Shown: positions 30,058 to 39,700 of the stretch, in pieces
How positions within the stretch are numbered: the first letter of the stretch is position 1
Layout: the number at the start of each line of letters is the position of its first letter
NCBI GenBank assembly: GCA_963585895.1
Contig: OY757934.1
Coordinates: 39,164,510 to 39,228,509 of the forward strand
Length of the DNA stretch: 64,000 bases
Direction: 5' to 3'
Source of the DNA: Sepioteuthis lessoniana
Taxonomy: Eukaryota; Mollusca; Cephalopoda; Myopsida; Loliginidae
Position numbers and translations under genes: made by a program
Notes under the pieces: model-generated
Seen by the model: only the letters and a program-made list of their open reading frames with translations
Database searches by the model: none
Told to the model about the DNA's origin: nothing

Positions 30058-30369
30058 CAATTCTATGATTTGGCTGTTATTCAATGCTATACAATTCTTG
30101 CCATTTTCTGTACTTGACATTTTGTACATATGTTGACCATATTTAATTATTTAAACAACATCTGGAAGCATTTCTGCAACAGAAAAATTAGGGAAGTCCT
30201 TTAAAAGAATGAAAGTTTATTATTTACTATAAATGGATTGTATCATTTCCAAAATAAACAGGAAGTGTGCGAGAAAAAGTACCAAGTGGTTTGTATTGAT
30301 ATTGTTGGGAGCACATGACATCCAACAGTATACACTATATTGTTGTACTCTTGTCTTGTATTGTTGTTA
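30058..30369. other. Unassigned DNA
   Basis: No shared repeat. The 116-residue frame at 30233-30583 runs into a D element and is not supported as a gene. Confidence 0.45.
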
Positions 30370-30717
30370 TTATTCACTAAGCTACCCTGACTGCATCTCC
30401 TGCAGAGGGATAAGACACTCCCTTAAAGAAAGAGGGCATCCAAGGAGTAACAGCAAACTTTATCCAGTGGTAAGGCTTCAATTCTGGAACTCTGAGTTGT
30501 GTGGAGTACTATTTGTTGGCATTACTCTTTTGGGGTTTCATCAATTGATCAAAATGGATCACTTCGAAAATGATTTTTATTAGATACTAATGGTTGAAAC
30601 CATATAATTGTGTGCAAATTATTTGTATTCAATAAGTAGTTAAAACCATTTGACCGTGTGCTAACAAATGATTATTATTAAATAAGGATAGTTTCTTGAA
30701 ACCATATATGCATTGAC
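30370..30717 (+). repeat. Repeat D, left part, split by SINE-B
   Basis: CTGACTGCATCTCCTGCAGA, GGGATAAGACACTCCC, TTGTGTGGAGTACTATTTG and internal units with TGAAACCATATAATTGTGTG. It resumes after 30993 with TTCTTGAAGCTATGATTG. Confidence 0.75.
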
Positions 30718-30993
30718 CCAACCTATCCACATGAGTAGGATGTGACACAAGGTCAATTTTCAAATGACATTTAACAAGTTTGAATTCAGAGTTTTACTTC
30801 AAGACCAGCTGCCATACCAAGATTAAAGAGTCAGTCTGACCAACTATTTACCCATGGAAGGCAAACAATTGGATACATAGCTTTCTCAAGTGTATAATGC
30901 GATGTGAAATGCAAACAGCTTAGCCCAAGATTTGAACTCAGTTTGCTGTATCCATTTTCTATGACAATACCTACTGTACCATGAGTACCTCCA
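30718..30993 (-). repeat. SINE-B, diverged
   Basis: In reverse: GATGTGACACAAGGTCAATT, AACAAGTTTGAATTCAGAG, CTATTTACCCATGGAAGG, CAAGATTTGAACTCAG and TACCATGAGTACCTCC. Confidence 0.8.
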
Positions 30994-31164
30994 TAGAATT
31001 GTGTATACCTTATCAATACTAAAAATAGTTTCTTGAAGCTATGATTGTTTACAAATGATTCAAATCATTAGTAACTTAAAACCATATAATTGTGTGAAAA
31101 GAAAGATTTTATCAGTACGGATGGAAATGTTATAAAATCAACCAAGCTACCTTTATCAACTTTA

Positions 31165-31470
31165 TCAACACATTGGTCTCAGTTTGTCATTTACTTAAAT
31201 TAGTTTGTCACAAGACTAGAATTATAAGTACCTAGTGAGAACCAAACTCACTATGATCTGATCACCTAGCTTGTTAGCCATTATATGATGCAAGGCACTG
31301 AAAAATTAATTTAGGTTTGCAAAATTAGGCACATAGATCTCATATTGTTTACAGTACCTGTTGTGACTAATTGGTCACCCATTTTGGAACTGAACAGACC
31401 TACTGCTGCTTAACTTTAGTGATCTGATGAGAAACAGTGCTTTCAGTGTGACTTTGACCATAAGTTAACA
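31165..31470 (-). repeat. H: 5S-derived part followed by tRNA-like part
   Basis: Minus-strand reading: ACACTGAAAGCACTG, GATCACTAAAGTTAAGCAGC and AAATGGGTGACCAATTAG follow 5S rRNA (31464-31355). A tRNA-like unit comes next (ATAATGGCTAACAAGCTAGG, TTTGGTTCTCACTAGG), then a degenerate H tail. The order is the same as in the copy at 5165-5398. Confidence 0.8.
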
Positions 31471-31701
31471 TAATGAACTGTCATGAGGGCATGCAATTGA
31501 CAATTATGGTCTTTCTTCCTTATTTAATACTTAATACATGGGTATTAACAAAAAATTGGTGCTAAAATGTTCTCGGCATAAGATGAAAATGTGTTTTTTA
31601 AATTTTTCTTTAATTTTGAGGGGAAGGAGAACTAATGTACCAAGTGTGTTCAGCTGCGGGATGAATATGCAGAATAGCATAATAGAATTGAATAAAATAG
31701 A

Positions 31702-31982
31702 TTTACCAACCCCTACGCATGCAATACCAGGTAATTTTTATGTGGAGTTTTTAACAGGTTTGAATTCAAAGTTTTCCTTCTCCTGAGGTGGTTGCCATAA
31801 CAAAGTTAAAGAGTCCAGTCAGACCCACTATTTGCCCATAGCTGGAGGAAGAATTATTTTATTCATACCTTTCTCAAGAGTATTAATGTTAAGTGAAATG
31901 CAAATAGCCCAGTCCAGGTTTTGAACTATGATCACCATGTCCATTACCTATAACGATATCCTTTACACAAGGAATGCTTCCA
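31702..31982 (-). repeat. SINE-B
   Basis: In reverse: TTTACCAACCCCTACGCATG, TTTTAACAGGTTTGAATTCA, TTTCCTTCTCCTGAGGTGG, GCCCATAGCTGGAGG, ACCTTTCTCAAGAGTATTAA, CCATGTCCATTACC. Confidence 0.85.
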
Positions 31983-32019
31983 AAATTGAATATCATATAC
32001 ATTGCATCGCTCAATATCT

Positions 32020-32398
32020 GATTGATTAATTTTTGATGGCATATTGACTCATCTAGGGTTATTTTATGCCTAGCAGTTAGAGAATTGTGTTCATTCTACA
32101 TTCATATTTATATTTTTGTGTTGTTATTTCTTTAGATGTTTTTTTTTCACACAGTACTGTTGAATACAGATAATTCTTAAAAAGATCTATTTGACCCATA
32201 GATGAGACCCTAACAGATGCTATCACTCAGGGTCAAAGTCAACCTGGGAGTAATGGCAATGAAAAGGTTCTCCATACTCCCCAGATCTTAGAATTTGAGC
32301 CTCACCATCAGATACAGTTTAGTGCCATACACAGGATACCCCTTTTGGGTAGAGCTTACCTCTCTACAGGGGATACAGTCAATGTATTTAAGCCCTGG
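32020..32398 (-). repeat. Repeat D2
   Basis: The inverted tail (GATTGATTAATTTTTGATGG, CATCTAGGGTTATTTTATGC) is followed by TTTGACCCATAGATGAGACC, GGAGTAATGGCAATGAAAAG, GAGCCTCACCATCAGATAC and TTACCTCTCTACAGGGGATA. Confidence 0.85.
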
Positions 32399-32645
32399 AT
32401 TTAAGTGCAGATTTCTTAGCTTATGTCATTAGTTTTATGGTCAAGTAGAGAACTTTTCAACACATCTTTATTTCAGCAATTAGTCCATAGCATGATACAT
32501 TTATTGGCTGAGTTATTTTCCAGTTAATTGCTTTGTGGAATGGTAGATTTTATGACATGATAATCTCTGTATAGCACCTTGTCTTTATCTTGAATAAACA
32601 TTGGCTGGTAGGTTTTATGACAGGTTGACTTTTGTATAACACCTT
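32399..32645. other. Short unassigned stretch
   Basis: Nothing recognised. Confidence 0.4.
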
Positions 32646-32647
32646 AC

Positions 32648-32898
32648 CATATTTACCAACCCCTCCGCTCGGGCAGGATATGACACAAGGTCAATTTTTA
32701 AGCGGAGTTTAACAGGTTTGAATTCAGAGTTTTCCTTCTCCTAGACTAGTTGCCTTACCAAGGCTGAAGAACCTAGTCTGCCCTACTATTTACCCATAAC
32801 TGGAGGGAGAATAATTGGATTCATACCTTTCCCGAGGGTATTAATGCTATGTGAAATGCAATCAGTCTCGTCCAGGATTTGAACCCGTGTTGCCATGT
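32648..32898 (-). repeat. SINE-B, head-truncated, well preserved
   Basis: TTTACCAACCCCTCCGCTCG, GATATGACACAAGGTCAATT, CTCCTAGACTAGTTGCC, TACCTTTCCCGAGGGTATTA, CGTCCAGGATTTGAACCC. It stops at TTGCCATGTCA, inside the box A side. Confidence 0.9.
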
Positions 32899-33337
32899 CA
32901 TAAAGATTGGGGTAGCTGCTAGACTTTGATACAACCTTTGTCTTTTAAGACTGATGTATATGATAACTTTGAAATGGACTAAGGCACTATTTCCCTTGGT
33001 AGACCTTTGGATTTTTATTTATATTAAATAGCTGGATACTTTCTAGATAGCCTTCAAATGTCTGCACATGTGAGTATTTGTGTCTCTATGGTCTCTCTTT
33101 CATTATTGTTAAAAGAATTCCAAATGGGTGTTGCCTTTGGCTCAGACATTTTCACTTTATGGGCAATCAAAACGCATGATTCTTTTTTGATTTCAAAAGT
33201 TGGAAATATGTCTGTCAAGAAAGTAATGAGAATGATTTTTTTTTTTTTCAGTTTGGTAATTCTGATTGAAAATCAGCTGGTAAATGTTGAAATGTGTGAA
33301 AACATTCAGTTTATGTTCTCTTCTCAGAATTTATATT
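32899..33337. other. Unassigned DNA
   Basis: The 96-residue frame at 33058-33348 has no recognisable domain. It ends at the RTE fragment, so it is not called. Confidence 0.4.
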
Positions 33338-33797
33338 CTGACCAATAAAATGAAACGCAGTTTCTTCCAAGCAGCGATCGTACTGATACTGCTATATGGA
33401 TGCACTACATGCACACTAACTAAACGGCTGGAGAAAAAGTTTAACAGCAACTACACAAGAATGCTGCGAGCAATATTGAACAGCTCCTGGCGGTAACACC
33501 CAACAAAGCAGCAGCTATACGGCCACTTACCTCCCATCACGAAAACTATCAAAGTTAGATGAACCAGACACTGCTGGAGAAGTAGGGACGAGCTCTTAAG
33601 TGATGCACTCCTGTGGACCCCTCCACATGGCCGAGCAAAAGCAGGGCGACCACCTCGAACCTACATACAGCAGCTCTGTGAGGGTATGGGGTGTAGCCCT
33701 GAGGACCTACCAAAAGCGATGAACGATCGGGAGTGGTGGCGACAAAGGGACAGGGATATCCGTGCCGATGGCACAACATGATGATGATGATGATTAT
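33338..33797 (+). mobile_element. RTE-like LINE 3' end, longer copy
   Basis: It encodes, with breaks, TNKMKRSFFQAAIVLILLYG, CTTCTLTKRLEKKFNSNY, TRMLRAILNSSWR, then HGRAKAGRPPRTYIQQL and the AMNDREWWRQRDRDIRADG end, with a (GAT)n tail at 33780-33795. A stop follows SSWR at 33494. The copy is 5'-truncated; only the region downstream of the RT core remains. Confidence 0.85.
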
Positions 33798-33975
33798 AAG
33801 TGTGTTTAGTAAAGTTTGTCATGAAAATGGAACACAAAATAAAATTCTGCCCAAAATTCCAGGACAATGCAAGTGCATATAAAGAAGAGTAATAAAAATA
33901 ATATGTAGACAAAAAGATTACAGTTACAGAGAGAGAGAGATTGGAGAAATTTGGATTAACTACTTTACTAGAGTA

Positions 33976-34243
33976 AAGTAATTGGCCTAGCGGTTAGAGT
34001 GTTCGCCAATGGCCTGGGAGACCTGCGTTCAATCCCAGGTCGAGTCATACCAAAGACTTTAAAAATGGTACTTGATGTCTCCTGGCTTAACACTCAGCAT
34101 TATAAGGTACCGATCAAGGGTAAAGTGGAGCAATCCAGGGAAAGGAGTAGCGCCCTCCCCTACACCTTGGTGTAGTAGCTATCAAAAAGGGAGCCTTCTG
34201 GTCCCCCTTGACTAAAGGGAGACAACTTTACTTACTTACTTAA
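33976..34243 (+). repeat. SINE-A, full length, good reference copy
   Basis: Head TTGGCCTAGCGGTTAGAGTG, CGCCAATGGCCTGGGAGAC, box B GTTCAATCCCAGGTCGAG, body CAGCATTATAAGGTACCGAT and CCTTGGTGTAGTAGCTATC, end AGACAACTTTACTTACTTAC. It has one of the clearest tRNA-like heads. Confidence 0.92.
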
Positions 34244-34503
34244 CTAGAATTCAGAATGAGAGATGATCTAATTGAAACTTTTAAAGTAATTGTAAGAATT
34301 TCTAATTATGGTAGACATTTTTTCAATATTTCTCCTTAAACTGGAAATTAACTGGCCAAACAAATTTCAAAAACTAACTCTGCTAACCAGCTGGATTTTT
34401 TTTATAATAGAGTAATACATTTTTGAACAAATTGTCAAATCCCATCAAAAACAGCAGTCGTGTAAAAAAATATTTGGGATTAATTGATTGATTTCTTATA
34501 TAA

Positions 34504-34752
34504 GAGTAAGTAAAGTTGACGACCGTAATCGAGGGCGACCCGAAGGCTCCCTTTTCAATTGCTACGATGCTGAGTTGTAGGGGAGGGCGCCACTCCTTCC
34601 CCTATATTACTCCACTTTACCCTTGATACGTACCTTATATTGCTGAGTGTTAAGCAAGAAGGTATCAAGTACCATTTTTAAAGTCTTTGGTATGACGCGA
34701 CCTGGGATTGAACCCAGATCTCCCGGGTCATTGGCGAACACTCTACCCACGA
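34504..34752 (-). repeat. SINE-A, left member of a head-to-head pair
   Basis: The reverse copy runs from GTAAGTAAAGTTGACGACC to the head TTGGCGAACACTCTACCCAC. It abuts a plus-strand copy at 34753. Confidence 0.9.
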
Positions 34753-34871
34753 GATGGCCTAGTGGCTAGAATGTTCGCCAATGGGACGGGAGACCTGGGT
34801 TCAATCCAAGGTCGCGTCTCACCAAGGACTTTAAAAATGGTACTTGATACCTCCTTGCTTAACACTCAGTA
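34753..34871 (+). repeat. SINE-A, right member, 3'-truncated
   Basis: GATGGCCTAGTGGCTAGAAT, GGGTTCAATCCAAGGTCG and TGGTACTTGATACCTCCTTG, stopping at AACACTCAGTA. Its head lies directly against the head of the inverted copy to the left. Loss of the 3' half is unusual, because LINE-driven truncation removes the 5' end. Confidence 0.88.
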
Positions 34872-35984
34872 CGGATTTCTGATATAATGGTAGGAAAAAG
34901 AAATTTTGGAACCTTTAGATAAATTACTAAACAGAATTTAATCTGCAAATAGCTATTTGATTACGAATGTATATATTCTGTGCAAAGATTCTTTTTTCTT
35001 TAAGGTTGAGATGAGAAGATAGTAAAAAGTGGAGATTCCCAAGGAGGCAAAATAAACAAATAAATAAATAATGATGCAAGGGAAGCATTTAATAAGTTAA
35101 CACAGGATTATTGAGAGCGGTTCTATTCCTTGCACAGGTTTTTAGATAGCACATTTTTTAGTGGTTTAGAGATGGTAAAAGATGAGCCATGTTTTAGTTT
35201 GACGAGTCATATGACAAATTGAGGAAAATTCAACAAAAGCAAAAACTCTCATTAAAACTGATCAGCTGATTTTCGTTCCTAATTGCTTATCTTAAAAATA
35301 AGTTGTCACGTTACTTTCCAGACTCAAAAAAAATCAGTTTCATTACTTTCTTGGCACACTCTCTGTGTACGAATTGATGCAATATTCTTGTAGTACCACT
35401 GCCTCCTTACATATCTAATTTCTTATGACTCTTTGCTGTTCCCTAAAATCAAAACCTAACTCCATGATTGTGACGAACCAACTGAATACAGTGTCAGTTG
35501 AAGACTTCCAGGAGAGTTTCCAGAAGTTAGAACAACGCCTTTTTCCGTACGTTACTTCCAAAGGGAACTATTTTTAAAGGGATAAAGTTAATTTGCAATT
35601 AAGTTGATAATTTTTTTACACAATTTCATTAATCGACAGACTTTATATATTTTCATTTTTAACGACTGTAGCACAATGAGAATGCAAACTTCTGATCCCA
35701 CGTTTAAAAAAATCTGGGGTTTCAAGCCTAAAAATTTGAAAGACCATTTTCAAGTTCTTTGTTTCAAAATGTTCAGTCACTCATGAAATTTTCTTGTGAT
35801 CGAAACAAATTAAAATCATTAAATCCTAAATCTGGTGAGTATAGAAGATGTGGAAAAACCTCCCACCCGAAAAAACTTGGGTCGTCGAAAATGAAGGTGA
35901 TTATATTTTTTATGATAATTTCATTTACATTTGTTTTTATATCCACTCAAGTAAGACGTCATTGCTTTCCGAACACCTTGATAT
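34872..35984. other. Unassigned AT-rich DNA
   Basis: Frames of 60 and 149 residues (35604-35786 and 35759-36208) show no recognisable domain. The longer one runs into an inverted RTE remnant. Confidence 0.45.
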
Positions 35985-36400
35985 ATCATCATTATCATCA
36001 AAGCAAACCGATAGCTCGGATTCCCTTTACCCTCTTTCGCTATCCATCCCTATATGCCATCATTCTTGGTAGTCATCTAGACAGCACCAGATGTCAGCAT
36101 AGAACTAATGAATGTAAGTATTTGCCGGTCGGCCAACACTGGTGTGTATGTGAAGGATTCCATGGGAGAACGTCGCTTATGAGTTCGTCTTACTTGAATG
36201 GTTTGTAAGTGGCCGTACAGCGGCTGTTTTGTAGGCTGCTCCCAAAATTAGTTTAAAACAGCTCGCATCATCTTTGTGTAGTTCCCGTCTAGATTTTTCT
36301 CCAGTCGTTTCTTTAGAATCCATGGGGTGCAACTATACAATATTGGTGATACGGCTGCAACTTGGGAAAGTTCTCGTTTTATGTGTAAGTGTCGACAAAT
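35985..36400 (-). mobile_element. RTE-like LINE 3' end, decayed
   Basis: Minus-strand translation around 36360-36250 reads ILYSCTPWILKKRLEKNLDG, NYTKMMRAVLN. The family tail (ATCATCATTATCATCA in reverse) and diverged GRAK/RDEL-region DNA lie at 35985-36200. It is clearly older than the 49.5 kb copy. Confidence 0.75.
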
Positions 36401-36772
36401 TCCCGTTTTATGTAGTTTTACTGAATTAATAAAATCTTTCAAATGATATGGGCCTCTGGTTTGAAAGGTGAAAAGGGTCATTTGCAAATTCAGGATTATA
36501 CCCTTTTACTGGGGGCAGTGGATCATTCAGTCTGTCGTACTCGCTTTCAAGACAAATGCCACTGAGTGCAACACTTTCTCCGCTTCCACGAGTACAAAGC
36601 ATCCTTTTTTCACCCTCGCCATTTTTTAACTGACGGCGGGCGACAATGGCTTGAAATATTCTTTCCGTCAACATTCAAGTAAATCTAGATCGTGAAACTT
36701 AATATTTTCAAAACAGAAGACATTCATATTATTTTATAGTTCTAGTCGCAATAATATACTTATGTATTTATC
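36401..36772. other. Unassigned DNA
   Basis: The 82-residue minus frame (36426-36674) has no recognisable domain. It may be an older upstream part of the adjacent LINE, but I cannot support that. Confidence 0.35.
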
Positions 36773-36826
36773 CAATATCTCCGTCATTGGCTTAATGCGA
36801 CACAAGGTCAGTTTTAAGCGCAGTAT
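36773..36826 (-). repeat. SINE-B 3'-end fragment
   Basis: ATGCGACACAAGGTCAGTTT then AAGCGCAGTATATAACC match the inverted SINE-B end, fused to the following D1. Confidence 0.6.
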
Positions 36827-36844
36827 ATAACCGTATCACCACTA

Positions 36845-37232
36845 ATTTATGTGGCCCAGTCGGCTTTATATGGTCCAATCAGATTGTCGAATGTCCTGCA
36901 TATGACACTAAACAACCTGATGGTAAGGCTCTAGTTATGCTAGAGCGTTTTGCAGAGTACTACTTTACTGCCATCGCTCCCAGGTCCACTCTGGCCCGGA
37001 GTGGTAGTACCTAATAGGATCCTATCTATGGGCCAAATAGAACTAAACTGTGTACTTGTGCTAAACTGAACTGTTTCAAATAGAACTATTTTTACATTTA
37101 ACTGTGTGTAAACAAAAAACTGTACTTTTGCCAAATTGAATTGCTTGAAATAGAACCGTTTTTATGTTAAAAAAATGGATGAGGCATTAAATAACCTACA
37201 ATGGTTAATAGGCCATAAAAGCAACCCAATCC
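36845..37232 (+). repeat. Repeat D1
   Basis: GGCCCAGTCGGCTTTATATG, GAATGTCCTGCATATGACAC, CAGGTCCACTCTGGCCCGGA, ATCCTATCTATGGGCCAAAT, two TTTAACTGTGTG-type units, tail GAGGCATTAAATAACCTACA, ATGGTTAATAGGCC. Confidence 0.88.
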
Positions 37233-37257
37233 AAACAACTTTATGATTTCACCCCTC

Positions 37258-37550
37258 GCACTCTAACGAAAGGATTAAAGAAAAATCTAAATGGGAGCTA
37301 CGCGAGGATATTGCGTGCTGTTTTGAACAAATCCTGGAAGCAACAACCCACAAAATAGCAGTTGTACAGCCACCTACTTCCCATCTCAAAAACTATCCAA
37401 GTAAGATGAGAAAGATATGATGGGCAACTTTATCCAATAGACTCCAACATATATGAACACAACAGAGTTGGCCGGCCAGCAAAAACTTACATTCAACAGG
37501 TCTGTGCGGACACAGGAAGCAGTCTGGACGACCTCCCAAGAGAGATGGCC
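37258..37550 (+). mobile_element. RTE-like LINE 3' region
   Basis: ACGAAAGGATTAAAGAAAAA, GCTACGCGAGGATATTGCGT, GAACAAATCCTGGAAGCAAC, GCAGTTGTACAGCCACC, AACTTACATTCAACAGGTC and CCAAGAGAGATGGCC match the family code from T-K-R-L-K-K to P-R-E-M. It stops at 37550, where a different LINE begins on the other strand. Confidence 0.8.
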
Positions 37551-37735
37551 TCTTTCTTTAAAACATACAGTCCGTCAATGTCATCTCTGGGATATAATGC
37601 CTTATACATGGTCATTAGTTTTCTTGTTCTCATGTACATTTGTTCAAGTTTTTCTCTTGTCCACTTCAAGTATGTTCCTGAATATCTTATGTGGGAAATA
37701 TTATTATTATTACCAGTGTACAAGTCAACTTTTTA
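37551..37735 (-). mobile_element. Second LINE (RLE type), RT C-terminal piece, inverted
   Basis: Minus-strand translation gives ISHIRYSGTYLKWTREKLEQ, MYMRTRKLMTMYKALYPRDD, IDGLYVLKKEA. This is the conserved stretch after the reverse-transcriptase core in a LINE family whose endonuclease end lies nearby on the plus strand. It suggests an inverted 5' part of the same insertion. Confidence 0.7.
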
Positions 37736-37904
37736 AGCCCGAAAAAATCTTTTAAACCTGAAAAAAAGTCTCTCTAAGAATAGGGATCGACTTATACGGC
37801 AAAGCTCAGATTCAAACCTTTATCAAGGAGTGCTCAATTAGTGGAACAGAATTAATAATCGATTTACACTACTTGCTGCAACTTCAACTAACTATCCTAA
37901 ACAT

Positions 37905-38224
37905 TCTCAACTTAAACTTATGAAAACGAAAAGAAAGATAAGTACCTGGACCTTGCTAAGGAACGGAAAAAAACTGTGAAACATGAAAGCGACGGTGATA
38001 CCAATAGTAATTGGTGCTCCTTTTACACTCACCAGAGGATTGGTACAAGGACTGGAGAACCTGGAAATAAGAGGACAAGAGGAGACCATCTAAGCTACAG
38101 TATTATTGAGATCAGCCAGAATACTGAGAAGTGTCCGGGAGACTGAAGGAGACTTGCTGTCACTCAAACTCCAGCGAAAAACCATTAGTTAACGCTGGTC
38201 TGAAAAACTCTCAAAGGAGTAAAT
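37905..38224 (+). mobile_element. Second LINE, 3' end copy 1
   Basis: The frame reads KKDKYLDLAKERKK and then, after a shift, MKATVIPIVIGAPFTLTRG, LVQGLENLEIRGQEETI. Non-coding-like DNA with CTTGCTGTCACTCAAACTCC follows. It is near-parallel to the copy at 38225-38690, so two 3' ends lie in tandem. Confidence 0.75.
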
Positions 38225-38690
38225 AATGATACACATAAACTCCGATGGGACTTTGACATACACACGGATCACTTAATCTCGGCCAGAAAACCAGACCTAA
38301 TAATAATTAACAAAAAAAAAACGATAATTTGCAAAATTATCGACTTTGCTGACCCAGCTGATCACAGAATAAAACTGAAAGAAAGTGAAAAGAAGGATAA
38401 GTACCTCGACCTTGCTAGAGAATTGAAAAAGCTGTGGAACATGAAAGTAACGGTTGTACCAATTGTGATTGGTGCTTTTGGCACAATAACTAAAGGATTA
38501 TTATAAGGCCTGGAGGACTTGAAAGTCAGCGGACGGGTAGAGACTATCCAAATGACAGCATTACTGAGAACGGCCAGAATACTGAGAAGAGTCCTGGAGA
38601 CTTGAGGAGACTTGCTGTCACTCAAACTCCAGTGAAAGACCATGTGAAGTGAAAAAATCTAATGGGTAAATAATAATAATAATAATAAGT
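38225..38690 (+). mobile_element. Second LINE, 3' end copy 2, with RLE motif
   Basis: Translation: HKLRWDFDIHTDHLISARKP, DLIIINKKKTIICKIIDFAD, then KYLDLARELKKLWNMKVTVV, PIVIGAFGTITKG, with stops further on. RKPD followed by KIIDFAD fits a PD-(D/E)XK restriction-like endonuclease, as in R2/R4/NeSL-type LINEs. The copy ends GGGTAAATAATAATAATAAT, a (TAA)n tail. Clade placement is inference. Confidence 0.75.
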
Positions 38691-38799
38691 GATTTCAATT
38701 CTATTCATGAATACTCACCTTTTAATCATCTTTCAGACAAACTAAATTTGATGTAGAGTCGTTTTATATTTTTGTGCTGCGACTTACGCGTGCGCGCGT

Positions 38800-38866
38800 A
38801 TGTGTGTGTGTGTGTGCGAGAAAGAGAGGAAGATAGATAGAGAGAGATAGAGACAGAGATTTCTGT
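38800..38866. repeat. (TG)n / (GA)-rich microsatellite
   Basis: A TGTGTG tract passes into GAGA/GATA repeats. Confidence 0.9.
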
Positions 38867-38964
38867 AAACTCCTTATGAAGCAGAGGCCTACAACCTCAC
38901 TACATCAAGAATGTTGCTGTGGTTTTTTGTAATAATTCGTTGTTTTTTGTTGTTTTTTTTAGGA

Positions 38965-39125
38965 CGGAGTTGTTAGCTCCACGCCTCTTAATTTTGAATT
39001 AAGAGTTTTTTCCATCTAGACCGGTTTGCCAATTTACAAGGTTAGAGAACCTATTCTGTCCTACTATTTACGCATAGCTGATACGAGAATAGATGGATTC
39101 ATGCCTTAATCAAGGATATCAGCAC
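38965..39125 (-). repeat. SINE-B, decayed
   Basis: TTTTGAATTAAGAGTTTTTT, CCATCTAGACCGGTTTGCC, CTATTTACGCATAGCTG and GGATTCATGCCTTAATCAAG preserve the order of inverted SINE-B. Confidence 0.65.
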
Positions 39126-39427
39126 ACTACAATTATAATGAATTTGCGGTCAGTTGACATAATGTCAAGAAAAAATCCTTATGTATTTTCAATCAGGTAT
39201 GTTTCAATAAATATGTTATTCAAATCCATAATCTTTTATTTGGGCAAAAGGTCATGACCTGTTGAGGTCATTCGTAGTGTTGTAACAGCATTCCTTATAT
39301 GGAAAAATTCCAAACAAATAAATAAGGGCAAACCAACAGAAGTCGTGCGGAAAAACGTGTAAATAAGGATTTAATATTTTAACAAATATCATCAATCAAC
39401 GCGGAAAACAAATACAAATGTTAATTT

Positions 39428-39530
39428 ACTTTGTTTTGTTTGTTTAATGACATATCAGTTCCCTATGGGCTATTTAATGCCTGAATTTGACTCATTTCTA
39501 AATGCTTGATTATAATCGAGAAGAGAGAAG
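39428..39530 (-). repeat. Tail-type repeat I fragment
   Basis: TTTGTTTAATGACATATCAG, GGGCTATTTAATGCCTG and GCTTGATTATAATCGA match parts of 51195-51440 and 55275-55500. Confidence 0.6.
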
Positions 39531-39700
39531 AAGAGAATAGGAAACAGGGAGAAAGAAAAAGAAGAGTGAGTAAGAAACGAGAGGAGAGAGAGAGAGAGAG
39601 AGAGAGAAAAGAGAGATAATGAAAAGAGGAGACAGAGAGAGAGAAAGAAGAAAAGGGGTGAAAGAGAAAGAAGAAAGAGAGAAAGAAGGAGAGAGAATTT
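39531..39700. repeat. GA-rich purine tract
   Basis: About 165 bp is almost pure purine on the plus strand. The 106-residue Ser/Leu-rich minus frame across it is low-complexity. Confidence 0.9.

Noticed and set aside
30233-30583. 116-residue plus-strand frame
   Set aside because: Its second half is D repeat sequence, and no domain or splice context supports a gene.
35759-36208. 149-residue plus-strand frame
   Set aside because: It is antisense to a decayed RTE end over its second half, and the N-terminal part has no recognised domain.
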